In this document: positions 1-11,427 of the stretch, in pieces
Layout: the number at the start of each line of letters is the position of its first letter
How positions within the stretch are numbered: position 1 is the first letter of the stretch
Source: Lepidurus packardi
Lineage: Eukaryota > Arthropoda > Branchiopoda > Notostraca > Triopsidae
Assembly: GCA_023053545.1 (NCBI GenBank)
Contig: JAKZAN010000006.1
Span: 11,849,412-11,913,411, forward strand
DNA: 64,000 bases
Direction of reading: 5' to 3'
Translations under genes and position numbers: made by a program
Notes under the pieces: generated by a model
Told to the model about the DNA's origin: nothing
The model's input: the letters and a program-made list of their open reading frames with translations, nothing else
Database searches by the model: none

Positions 1-834
1 ATACTTATCGACATGAGAAAGAGAAAACGAAAACAAGTTGGGAATTTTGATAGGGATAACTGATTCTAAGTAGCTCTTTGATATTTGTTAAATGTAATCT
101 CCACGTGGAGTGTTTGCATTCGAATAATAGGAGATGCTGAATCATATTCTGGCAAAGGAAAACCGATTTTTAAACTGTTGATTCTTTATCTTAATGAAAA
201 GCCTGAAATATTTCACGACAGGTGACGTAATTTTTTATTTTTTTATGTAGCGGTAGTCACAAAATTCTTGGGAAGAAACTTACATAAAAAAACTTGTGAG
301 TTTAAAAGATATATGGCACTGCGGAAGTTTCGTGCTACTATATCTGGTGATTTTTGTTGCAAAAAACAAATGTCAAGATTTCTATCAAATTACAATACAT
401 TACAATCTATAGTTAAAAACAGATTTTGGAGACATATTATGCCAAAATTTTTAAAATCAAACGTGCAGTATTTTAACTGCATTGGAATTGAAAAATATAG
501 CGGAAAAGATAAGTATATTTAAACATATTTAGCTTTGCAGTTTAAACTTCTTTCGGTCTCAACAATGAAATTTGGGACTTGTTTACCACCGAACGCTGTA
601 CCTCCAAGCCTGAAAATTTGATCCTTTCCGGAGTAGCCAGCAACAGTGAATATTTTCGTTTTGACGTCAGTAACATTTCATACTTGCGACTTCAGGGAAA
701 AGTGCGTTTTCCATGCCATTTCACAGTTGTGACTTCAAATTAAGCTGTGGTTTGCTTGTCATTTAGTAGTTCAGCCCACAGAATATAACATTTGTGTTAC
801 GTGCTTAAATAAACATTTTCTCCCCAAATCCCCA
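1..834. other. 5' flank without recognised gene
   Basis: AT-rich sequence in which I see no gene. An 84-codon open stretch at 268-522 has no family resemblance and low-complexity composition. The 3' part (about 780-892) may be the 5' UTR of the next gene, because it already contains a diverged copy of that gene's repeat. Confidence 0.5.
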
Positions 835-1345
835 ACCAGAGTACCTCAAAAACGCTTCCAGCCACGACCACCAAACCTGAACGCTACCTGCAATGTTTAA
901 AAAACGCAGCATTCCGGTATCAAATCGCAAACCGGCAAGTACCAGAAAACTCGTTCCAGGCACCCGCTCCAAATCCAAACCACCACTACCCACAATGCTT
1001 AAAAAACCCGCCATTCCGACCAAACCTAAATCACCGCTACCTGCAATGCTTAAAAAAAACACCATTTCTACCCCAAATCCCAAACCAGCAAGTGCCCATA
1101 AAACCCTTCCAGCCACCCTCACGAAATCTGAACCGCCGCAACCTGCAATGCTTAAGAAACCCACCATTTCTACCGCAAATCCCAGACCAGCAAGTGCCCC
1201 CAAAACCCTTCGAGCCACCCCCATCAAACCTGAACCGCCGCAACCTGCAATGCTCAGAAAACCCACCATTTCTACCCCAAATCCCCAACAAGCAAGTACC
1301 CCGAAAACCCTTCCAGCCAGCTCCAACAAACTCGTACCCCCTGTA
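835..1345 (+). repeat. 102-bp coding minisatellite (34-aa unit)
   Basis: The CCTGCAATGCTTAA-like core recurs with its ATG at 893, 995, 1046, 1148 and 1250, so spacing is 102, 51, 102 and 102 bp. The unit therefore codes for 34 aa with a 17-aa half unit, and the multiples of three keep the reading frame. The first copy, near 835-893, is frame-shifted relative to the ORF. Confidence 0.75.
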
Positions 1346-2872
1346 CTGGCACCTGCAAAAAAATCTACTGTTTCTGCTCTGAATCCCAAAGCTGTCAATA
1401 ACCCAGGAAAGCTACCAGTCAGGCCTACCGAACCTGCTACCAAACTACCTGCTTCCAGAGCTTCTAAGCCTGATATGAAAGCGGTCACGCCCTCTGGTGC
1501 AACCATTGGAAAGCCAACCCCGAAGTCGAGCATACCCAGCACCACAGCAAATGGTAAAATTGATCTTCTAAAAAGTTATCACAAAATTAATTTTGGTTTC
1601 TTAATAAGGCAATTATGCGCACCCGCAGGCCGTAATATCCCAACTGAACCTATTACAGACAATCCCCTGAATTCATCTGTAAGAAGATCTACGAAAGTTA
1701 CAGCGCAAGCTCGGCCTCGGTCAGTAAAGTCAGTGACACGTTCCAAGCATCTAATCCCAGCTGAAAATGATTTCCAATACGATTTGCAACAGGAACCACG
1801 TAAAGACGAAGTGCGTTCTTTCCTGTTGCCTCATATTCTGGCTGACACTGAAGCAAATTCAACAGCTAATGGTGAAATCGAAAATGTGTTTTGAAAAATG
1901 CCAGTTTTCAGCATAGAATATTTTTTTGCGTGTCGTTTTCAGACTCCTACCTTTGGAACATGTTTCCACCTCCCCCGCCTGAATTCATGGATGAAAGCCA
2001 TGTAGAAAGCGTTCAGTCCACAAATTTGATGAGGAGACAACTTCCCGAAGCTCGGTCTCTTGATACACATTTCGTAAGGCCTCCGCATTTTGGAGTGGGC
2101 CAAAATGGCCAACAAGGAGGGTTTGCTGCTCAGCCAACCCATCCCAAAGCGAGTAGTTATCAATCGTTTCCAATATGTTCCGAAACTAGACACACGGAGT
2201 CTACACCCGCAACTTTGCCCGCATACACAGCAAATCGTGCTGAGATAGAACCAGATTTCACACCATCTCCCGTTAGCTATTCACCGCAGTACCATCTAAA
2301 GAGAAGCCCAATTCCTACCATCGCCGCCACTTTCTCTGGACCGTATTCAACCCCTGATTCTGACTCAGGCTTCGGAAGCTCGCGAGAGCAGCCCCAGAAT
2401 TCTGCTTTCTCGGGAAAGGATCAAAAAGAAGAAAGGAGCGAAAATTTGGACACAGAAGAATACCCTACTCAAGAGCAAGACAATGCGAATGAAGAGCCTG
2501 AATACGCGACTGAAGAGCAAGTATATGCGACTGAAGAACAAGATCTTTCTGAAGAACATCAGCACGATTTAGCCTCGCATGAGGACGAAGTTTCTGCTGA
2601 GGAAATGGAAGCCGAAAATCCTGCACTAGAAGGTACAAATTATTATTGGAATATACTTCTTTAATACATGTATCTTAATTGAAATATCAGACGACGAAAG
2701 TCAAAACAACGATGGAAACCTTGCGGTAAACATACCTAAACCGACGACAAAAAGTACGTCTTTCTTTGCCGATTTCACATCAAATGTTCGAAAAACAGCG
2801 AGAGAATTTTTGAACACAATAGCTTGTGGGAGGAAAGAGGAAGAGTATGATTATGTTGCTGTACATCTATGA
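893..2872 (+). CDS. Unrecognised Pro/Lys/Thr-rich and acidic repeat protein
   Basis: I do not recognise this gene. Three exons join in phase: 893-1871, 1943-2632 and 2691-2872, giving about 616 aa. The first part is Pro/Lys/Ala/Thr-rich and basic, built from a 34-residue repeat containing PAMLKKP. A PPPPPEF motif follows at the start of exon 2, then an acidic Glu-rich stretch with tyrosines (EEPEYATEEQ type), and finally a short tail ending EEYDYVAVHL. No signal peptide or membrane segment is seen, so a disordered intracellular protein is likely. An in-frame stop lies just upstream of the chosen ATG, yet repeat-like sequence continues upstream in another frame, so the start is uncertain. The splice junctions are inferred from GT/AG and phase only. 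An AATAAA follows at 3049-3054. Confidence 0.55.
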
Positions 2873-3048
2873 TAGCGAAACTTGATCTCGGAATGCATTA
2901 AATTGTCGTTGTTTTATATACAACCGCCTTTATATTGTTTCATATATTTTCGCTACGTGGCGCTCCTGTTCTTGCATATGGCGTCCGTTCGCTGTGGCAA
3001 AGTTATTTGAGCTGGTAATAATCTGCTTTTACAACAACTTTACTGTAT

Positions 3049-3054
3049 AATAAA
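3049..3054 (+). terminator. Poly(A) signal AATAAA, upstream gene
   Basis: AATAAA lies 177 nt after the stop of the repeat-protein gene and about 200 nt before the eIF3c start, so it can only serve the upstream gene. An ATTAAA nearer the stop (about 2899) is an alternative. Confidence 0.45.
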
Positions 3055-3256
3055 GGTATGCAAATTGTTCACTCACTCAGGTGGGCCAATTTGATCAATA
3101 AATTGTACTGCTTGTGGCCGGATTGGTTTTTTTAGTTCTTAAATTCCAGATGTGCTGAATTGCCATGTGTTCGGTTCCCGTTAGGATTTTGGGTTCTTGC
3201 TCGCTCTGATTTTGTCATTGCCTAATCTTTTGCAGGTGACGTGAAATTATCAAAAA

Positions 3257-6200
3257 ATGAGTCGTTTTTTTGCTACCGCCTCGGATACGGAAAGTGAAAG
3301 TGAGTCGAGTGTAGAGGAAGCACCGATTCGTCCCCAAGCCATACCAACGTATGCCGTAAGTTCTTATCGTTTGGTAATCTTAACTTAGGAGTTTAGTCAT
3401 GTATTTTTCTACAGTTTAGCGATGAAGAAGAAGAGCTGAAGCGCGTTGTGCGCTCAGCGAAGGAAAAGCGATACTCTGAGATGCAGGAGTTAATTAAGCA
3501 GATTAGGAATTATAAGAAGATCAAAGATCTGAGCAATATGCTTAGCTGTAAGTTATCAGTTACTGTTCAGTATCCCATTCAAACACTAACAATTCTTGTG
3601 GTTGACAGGCTTCGAGGATTTGACGAAAGCTTACAACAAAGCTTTGACAATTATCCAGAAAGAAGAGGGCGGAGCTACTCCTCGCTTCTTTTTGCGTTGT
3701 TTGGTAGAGATGGAAACCTTCTTAAACGATCTATGGGAGGACCGTGAGGGTCGCAAAAACCTATCCAAAAACAACTCGAAATCCTTGTCAACTTTGCGTC
3801 AAAAGCTTCGTAAGTTCATGAAGGACTTTGAGACCGAAGTAGGCAAATTTAAGGAAACTATGGAGGTGGAAGACGAGCCCGACGAGGAAGCTAAAGGTAC
3901 GTACACACTTTGGTACATCTTCAGACAGTTCATTTAACAAGTGCCGTTTTAGGTCAATCTGAGTCAGAATCTGAGGATGAAGCGGGACCTCAAGCTTTTC
4001 GCAAAGCCGATTCGGAGCCTCGTCCTGCTAAAGTCAAAGCGGCCAAACCAGCAGCTATGGATTCAGATGACTCCGACGATTCTTACTGGGGTGCTGATAC
4101 GGAGGATGAGACTTCGTCTTCAGAAGAGGAAACCGAATATACTTCGTTGCGCGAGAAATTCTTGAAGAAGTGCGTTGTTATCCTTTTCTGTTAATTTACT
4201 AATGGAAAATCAATTTCGTATAGATCCACACTCGAAGAAGATGCGCAGAAAAAGAAAGACAAGAAAGAACGTAAAGAAAAAGAGAAGGAAAAGCGTCGAT
4301 TGCGCCGTGAAGAAGAAGAAGAGGACGAAATGGAAGCTCAGGCGGGCGGTGAATGGGAAACGGTGCGAGGAGGCGTGCCCATGCCTGCAGTACGTTCTTT
4401 TCTGACTGAAATTTCTTAAGTTTCAGTTTTATGCTTTGTTTTTATTTACAGAGACCCAAAATGTTCGCTAAGGATGCTGAAATCACTGTGGGCGTGGTGG
4501 TGAAGAAGTTAAACGAAGTATTGTCAGCTCGCGGCAAAAAGGGAACGGATCGACGTGAGCAGGTGGAAATGATTCATGAGCTATTGACTGCGGCTGAAGA
4601 CAACAATTTGGGGCCTGCTATGAGCCTCAAATTGAACCTCGCCGTGGTTGCCTCCATTTTCGACTACAATCCGAAGATTTCGGATGCCATGAAGCCTGAG
4701 CACTGGGAAAAGTAACCTTCAACCTTTTCTAATTGATGTTGAAGGTTTGATTTAGGTTTATAAACGCTTTTGTTTAGGTTGCTGAAGTGTATTGAAGAAG
4801 TTTTGGACGTTTTAGTCTCGAGAAATGATTTGGAACTTGGTGAACATATTACTGAAGAGACAGAGCGCTTAGATCCGGCTGAGGTTGCCAGTGCTGGACC
4901 CAACGATCAAGTGTACCGCCTCCGTGGCTGTATGTTAACGACGTTGGAGCGCATGGATGAAGAGTTTGTCAAGCTGCTTAAGGAATGCGATGCCCATTCC
5001 AATGAATACGTTGAACGGCTCAAGGATGAAACGACGGTGTGTCGACTGATAGATCGTTTGCAGACTTATCTGGAAAGGCGTACGCTTGCGCAACCCCTGG
5101 AGCTCTCACGCTTGTATCTGCGTAAGATTGAACATCTGTATTACAAATTCGACCCTGATGTGCTTAAACAACGAGCCGTAAGTGAATCCGTAACAAAGAC
5201 ACTCTGAATATTTCTTACCCTTCCCAATCACATTTGACAAATCACCTTTTTCATGCAGAAGGAGGTTGGTCCCGAGGTGGTAACCAGTTTACAAATCATG
5301 GATAAACTGTGCAAGTACATCTACAACCAAGAAGGAGCCGAGCGTCTCCGTCAGCGCGCCTTTTTGTGCCACATTTATCACCTGGCCTTGCACGACGATT
5401 GGTACGGCGCCCGCGACCTCATGCTCATGTCCCACTTGCAAGAAAGCATACATCTATCCGATCCCTCTACGCAAATCCTGTACAACAGGACTATGGTTCA
5501 GCTCGGCTTGTGTGCTTTCCGTCATGGGCACATTAAAGAGGCTCATCACGCTTTGCTCGACATCCAATCTGGCGGTCGTGCCAAAGAACTTCTCGCGCAA
5601 GGCCTACTGCTCCAACGTCAACACGAACGCACATCCGAGCAAGAAAAGATCGAGAAGCAGCGGCAAATCCCGTTCCACATGCACATCAACCTGGAGTTAC
5701 TGGAATGCGTGTACTTAGTCTCCGCGATGCTAATAGAAATCCCGTACATGGCTGCCCATGAATCCGATGCCCGACGTCGCATGATTTCGAAAAGCTTCCA
5801 TCATCAATTGAAAGTATCAGAGCGCCAAGCGGTCGCAGGTCCCCCTGAATCTATGCGCGAACACGTGGTCGCTGCCTCGAAAGCGATGCGGAAAGGACAG
5901 TGGCAACCGGCCGTGCTTTTCCTCATTAACGCTAAAATGAATGCGAAAGTCTGGGACCTATTCTACCAAGCAGAGCATGTACGAATATTTTTAGAATTTT
6001 GAGACGATTATTCATCAGATTATTTTTTGAAGGTCCGAGCCATGTTAAAGCGCAAAGTGCAAGAAGAATCGCTAAGGACCTATTTGTTTACCTATTCGTC
6101 AGTTTACGATTCCTTATCCTTGCCAACATTAGGAGCTATGTTTGAGTTGGATCCTGCTGCCGTCCATTCGATCTTGTCTAGGATGATTTTGAATGAAGAG

Positions 6201-6562
6201 TTGATGGCGTCTTTGGATGAGCCTTCGCAGACGGTTGTTATGCATCGTACGGAGCCTTCTCGTCTTCAGGGCTTGGCATTGCAACTTGCGGATAAACTGG
6301 GATCACTCGTGGAAAACAATGAGCGTATTTTGGAAGTGCGCCAAGGTGAATTTCATTTTATTAAGTAGATAAGTGGGTGGAAAGTAAATATTTCTGATTA
6401 ATAGGACCGTTCTTTATGAGAGGAGGTGGAGGAGAAGGAAGAGGTGGTTTCCGGGGAGGCCAAGGGTATGGTGGGCGTGGTAACCGAGAAGCTGGAGGAG
6501 CTGGTGGGCAAGGGCAAGGAAATCAGTGGAACAGAAGACAAGATCGCAGGAATCACGAGTAA
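3257..6562 (+). CDS. eIF3c: Eukaryotic translation initiation factor 3 subunit C
   Basis: This is the PCI-type scaffold subunit of eIF3, which bridges eIF1/eIF5 and the 40S ribosome in translation initiation. Ten exons join in phase: 3257-3355, 3415-3547, 3609-3896, 3953-4169, 4224-4389, 4452-4711, 4778-5177, 5259-5978, 6033-6345 and 6405-6562. They give 917 aa, close to the roughly 913 aa of the human protein. Family landmarks are the start MSRFFA, the phosphorylatable Ser/Asp/Glu-rich N-terminal blocks, the basic Lys/Arg/Glu-rich segment around residues 255-300, the [14 protein letters not shown] block and the winged-helix/PCI region about residues 600-850. The tail is Gly/Arg-rich, as in animal eIF3c. 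An AATAAA follows at 6860-6865. The assignment is secure; single exon edges could be off by a few bases. Confidence 0.96.
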
Positions 6563-6859
6563 TCTCGTCCATTTGGCAACAACGCTACAAAATTGAACAC
6601 TCTTGTGGGTTCATGTCAATTGAACTACCACTCATGCATTCTTGGCAAAGACGACGAAGAAAACAAAGGGAAAAGAGGAGTTAGCGATTTCTACTCTTGT
6701 CGAAGATATCGGATGTGAGTAGAGCCGTTGTAAGTTGAATGGAGGATAATTCCGTGGAATATGAGATCTTGGGTCTTAAAGTCATTTGTTTTATTCTCAT
6801 TCCTTAATTATCCAAAAAACAATTGCTTATTTACAGCTCTGAAGAAATCAGTCCCTCTA

Positions 6860-6865
6860 AATAAA
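6860..6865 (+). terminator. Poly(A) signal AATAAA of eIF3c
   Basis: Canonical AATAAA about 300 nt downstream of the eIF3c stop, with no other gene between them. Confidence 0.55.
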
Positions 6866-7136
6866 TACTTTTTTTCCCGTTTGGAGTTATACCGTGGTTC
6901 TGGTTGACGCGTAATTGACAAAAGGTCAAAACAAAAGTGTACGAGGAAAGACATCCGTACAATCGAAGTGCTAGCTCGTTATAGGCAATGCTAGCTTTAG
7001 CCGGTCATAATGTAACGAACATAGCTGGTTTAATAATGGAATAGCTAAAAGGTACTGTGAGCATTAGCTCAAGCTTTGGGGAACAGCTAACGGGCGAATT
7101 TTCTTGCTGATTAGCTTGATTTTCACATGCACAGTA

Positions 7137-7450
7137 CAGTGGGTGATCGGTTAACGAACAAATCGGATAACGACACTCATTTTTATGTTCGGATAACGAA
7201 CACCGAATAGAACCTACAAGTTCTCCGGTTAATAACCGGGAGATCAAAATGACACGAATGTGTCATATTGTTGCAAAAAATTATCGGGAAAAGCGTGACA
7301 AACCGGCGTCATTCGAGTTTTTTTTTGGGGGGGGGTGTCTCCAGAACGAATTAATCAAATTCCCATTAAAATCGATTATATGTTAACGAACAATTCGGGT
7401 AGCGAACATCTTTTTGGAACGGATTATGTTCGCTAACCGATCACCCACTG
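7137..7450. mobile_element. TA-flanked inverted-repeat miniature transposon (pogo/mariner-like)
   Basis: The left end CAGTGGGTGATCGGTTAAC is mirrored by the right end GTTCGCTAACCGATCACCCACTG, about 22 of 23 matching. Both ends are flanked by TA (7135-7136 and 7451-7452), the target duplication of the Tc1/mariner/pogo superfamily. The 314-bp element has no coding capacity. Its interior (about 7205-7310) holds a fragment resembling the hAT-like elements at 19639 and 51027, including TTCTCCGGTTAATAACCGG and the palindrome ATGACACgaaTGTGTCAT, so one element may sit inside the other. Confidence 0.8.
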
Positions 7451-7769
7451 TATATGTTTATTTGCTATGTGTGAGCTAGTTTATCCCGTACGGTAAACTT
7501 CGGGACTTTCCGCGCATCCACATGTTCCTGAACAACCTTATGTTTGTACCAGTTCGCCTTCATAAAGTTCGCGTTTACAAGTTCGCCTTTCGTTTCCATA
7601 CCCCACCACCCTAGTGGGGGTTGGCTTAAGCCACGCCACAAATCATAAAGAGGAATGGAGTACGGGAAAATGCTTTCGTGCGCGTGAACCAAGTTTCCTA
7701 AGTTAAATTCTTACCTAATCCATTTCAGTTTCCATTCTAGCTATCTAGAAGACAGTCGAACATTTAGCA

Positions 7770-9445
7770 ATGTCATCTAACCAGGATTTCAATTGGGGAA
7801 CGATTTGGACCGCGGGAAGTGTGACTTTTTTCGCATGTGCCAATCTGTTGCTTCGTTATGTAATCCCACTTTCGGCATGCCACACGCCCACACAGGCCTG
7901 GAAATGGAGAAATATAGCAACGTCTTTGCTCCACTCAGTCATAACCGGGGTCGGCGCTTTAATTTGGTACAATTTGTAACAATAACAATAAATCAATTAT
8001 TTATTTGTTTATGTAATAGTTTCTACCAGACTCCGAAACTGGCGGAAGACGTCATTTCCGCCTACTCAGTCCCCGCTCATTTTCTGATGTCTTTATCTCT
8101 CGGTAAGTAAGAAATTGTTGCATAATGATAATCTGCAGGACTACTATTAAAAAAAATATCTAATTGTGCTTGGCTCCTAATTTAGCTTAGAACCAAAAGA
8201 GAAAAACGTTCAAGAGAAACGGCTCGCTCAAGGTTTCGAGAAAAACAGAAAGCTTTAGTTGTATCTTTGCCAAGCACAATTTACCTAAAAATGTCCGTTA
8301 AATCTCAAAGGCTCTCGGACCCTACTGATGTAATCAAACCTTTTCCGTTTGCGTCCATGTGATCGAGATCTTATCGATCTGTCTCAGGTCTGTTACATAA
8401 ATTCAAGAATCTTCCTAAAAACGGACGAGAACAGTTTTCTGGCTTATTTTTCTAACAATTATTGACGTCTGTCTACGTCCAAATAAGAAAGAAGTTACAA
8501 GAGACGAAATTTTTGCGCGGAAAAGGACAAAAAAAATTAATTGCGATGCTCATCTACGCGAAAACTCAATTCACGTGGTATGTCCGCGTGACTCGCCCCA
8601 ACTCACCTTTAAAAGTTCCCCCGATGTTCTGTTGTTTTATTATTGTTTTATAAGTCTGAGTTAATTAGCAATGTGTCGGTTGGCTTCCTTGCAGGGTATT
8701 TTGTTTACGATTTTGTCGATATGGCCGTGAATCACCGAAAACGAAGCTCATTTGAACTCATGATTCACCATGTTTGCGTAAGCCTATAGTACTTAATTAA
8801 AACGATTTTTGAAAGAAAAATACTGTTCGAAGGCAAATAATTGTATAGTTATTCTTCTAGGTGGTATTATGCTTCGGGTTGACTGTGTGGACCAAATATT
8901 ATATCGGGTACGGCATCGTGGCCTTGTTGGTGGAAGTAAATAGTATTTTCTTGCATTTACGGCAGCTTTTCTTAATTCAAGGCGTTCCCAAGAACGATTC
9001 ACTGTACCGCTTTAATAGCATCATGAATGTCGGTAAGTTTATTCTTCAATGATCTTATTATTTTAATGGCGTGCAAGAGAAACGTCCGACTAATTATGTT
9101 GTGGTCGCTAGGGACATTTCTCATGTTCCGCATTATTACGCTGGGTTGGATGACACGTTGGCTTGTCGTGCACCGGGATGAAGTTCCGTTTTATACGTAC
9201 ACATTAGGTTGCGTAGGTAAGAAACGACTTTCCATTTTTGATTGGATACCGCACACTAATTGCCTTTTGTCTTTCTAGCTATGGCTGTCATCACGGTCAT
9301 GAATATTGTGCTGTTTTTCCGAATTTTACATTCGGATTTTAACAAGAAAGCACGCTCTGGGAGTGCAACGAATACGAGCGTGGCGATGGAGGAGTCAAGT
9401 AGCCATGGCAAGGGTTTTGCTAAAACAGGCCAGAAGATGGAATGA
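7770..9445 (+). CDS. TLC domain-containing membrane protein, TLCD1/TLCD2-like
   Basis: Multi-pass membrane protein of the TLC (TRAM-LAG1-CLN8) family. Vertebrate TLCD1/2 act at the plasma membrane and influence the content of unsaturated phospholipids. Six exons join in phase: 7770-7966, 8020-8102, 8695-8777, 8861-9032, 9112-9216 and 9279-9445, giving 268 aa (human TLCD1 is 247). Family landmarks are WKWRNI near residue 50, QTPKL, GYFVYDFVD, the His pair in MIHHVC, LLVEVNSIFLHLRQL and the terminal FFRILHSDF before a Ser-rich tail. The hydrophobic segments match a six- to seven-helix TLC fold. TLCD1 and TLCD2 cannot be separated from this reading. Intron 2 holds a small inverted repeat. Confidence 0.9.
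8161..8281. repeat. 121-bp inverted repeat in intron 2 of the TLCD gene
   Basis: AATTGTGCTTGGC at the left is repeated as GCCAAGCACAATT at the right, 13 of 13 bases, with about 95 bp between. No target duplication is obvious. It could be a miniature transposon relic or an RNA hairpin of the intron. Confidence 0.55.
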
Positions 9446-11427
9446 AGTTTTTTTTTTTTTAATACGCCCAACGCATAGTTTTACTACAGGAAATTATTTT
9501 GAATTTGAACGGCTTCTTTAGCGGACCAATTGCCTACTTTTCAAGTCAAACTGCGCCAGTTTATTCGTTTTTTTCTCGTTGTATAAAGCCTTACCAGCGT
9601 GAAAATGGGCCTGAAGCTCAAGAAAGGTCATTTTTTAGCTTGGAATAAGATAAAAGAGTTCACCTTGTTTGTAAGTTAGTACACCGAAGATACTAAGTAT
9701 CAAAGTATAGCATTATCGTAAATATTTTTAAAACTTGACATTCGTATGCAAAATAGCTTTAAGGTCCAAATTACCATTCTCGAAAATATAGTGAAGTACT
9801 CCCAACAACTACAGAAAAAAGTCTTAAACTAAACCCCACGCATCTAATAGCTTGTACAACAGATTTTATACAGATTTGTAAACCGAAACTGTGCTAAAGA
9901 GTTGTTTTATACAGTCTGTTATTTTCCTCACCTTGGATAACTTTTGCTCTGATCATTTCGCTCTTATCATTTCTGATCAGTTTGCTCTGCTCTGATTATT
10001 CGGTGTATCGTGTTGAAGCATTTCCCGTCAAAAAATTCCAAGCCTTGTCCAGGGTACGTTCGGATGCGTCTGTCATGGATGGTCATAGTTCCCTTTTCTA
10101 TGGATATTGTTCCATGGTAGCCCTGTTACGGATATGTGACGAACATCACTTTCACATTACTGCGTTTTTCCATGGTCGTTTTCTCCATGGCTAATCCATG
10201 CTCCTCATATCCCATGTTCGATTTTTCCGTGACTATAGTGCTCGTATTCCGTGAGTTAAGCAGGTCACAATAAGTTTCCGTAGCGATCATTTTCTTTATC
10301 GTGGCCCATGTATTTTCCGTTTTCTTTTCGCCATGACGCCTGTTTTTACATGCGTGTGTACTTCTACACTTTTCCTTTACAAAGGGATAAAAAGTCCTAG
10401 CAAAAAAAACATTAAAATGTGCGGGGCACAAGTAATATATTTGGTATTATAACTTAATATTGATACGCAATCAAAATTTTGACTACATATGTTGCAATAT
10501 TTTTATTTTTATTTAATATAATATAATAGCCTTGAAGTAAAAGCATAACAAAATATAGGAACATTTTTAAAACTTTTGCGTTACTTTTTCTCTACAGATA
10601 CAAAGTTGTTCCTTCGGTGCTGAATTAATGAATAGACAACGTACAACTTTACACCGGCATATCTAAAATATACGTCAAGCATTTTAAATCAAAGCCATTT
10701 TTCTACGAATATCTCTTCATCTTGGACGTTTTGAAGTTCCTGTGTTCAAATCCAAATCTCTATCCCTCTAATCCTTAATATTTAATCCAATTGAGCACTG
10801 CTTTATGAGGATGTAATTCGTTATTGCGCATATTTTTTCCCAGAAATTTCGCTCAAATCGATCGAAAGACATTTTAAAAGCACGGGAAACCCATGAGTAA
10901 AATAACTGCTACCCTTTCCTACAGTTTTGTTGCAAATTGCACAGTTAGACCCGCTGATCGCAGCCGCAGGCTTTCACTGGGTTCTTATGCAAACCGCTAC
11001 AGAATCGGAACCGCAGCCACAATCCAAAATTTCGGTCTGAAGCTTTCGGGTCATGCACTTCTTTAAAAGTTGGAGTAAGTTTTCAAAATGTAACACTGAA
11101 GCTGATAAGATTAACGTTGAATGCTTAAACGTATTTCTTGCTTGTTTAAATTACTTCACAAGCTTAGTATAAAAATTACCCTTTGTTCGCCCTGTGACTT
11201 GCGAGCTCCGGTTTACGCCACATAGCACAATATGCTTTTCCGGTATAACCCGAACCACAGTATATAGGCACAGTTTATTGTGGACTGGTCCGTTAGTCGT
11301 TTCGAATTATGGAATCCCTGGTAACAAGAAAATGCAAAAAACGCAAGTCGCAGTTCAATTTCTTTAGTACAACCAACAGTTGACAATAAAATACCCGTCC
11401 TGGTCAATTGTAATCGAAGTCAATTCA
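9446..11427. other. Intergenic, no gene seen
   Basis: AT-rich sequence between the TLCD gene and the retroelement fossil. Open stretches on both strands are short and without family resemblance. I see no RNA gene or clear repeat in it. Confidence 0.5.

Noticed and set aside
805-1545. 246-codon reverse-strand ORF and other overlapping ORFs
   Set aside because: It is the antisense of the low-complexity repeat. Its Gly/Leu/Val-rich composition comes from the reverse of Pro/Lys/Thr codons.
10400-11427. Integrase or terminal-repeat part of the gypsy-like fossil
   Set aside because: Nothing in this stretch resembles those parts, so the fossil is described only from 11428 on.
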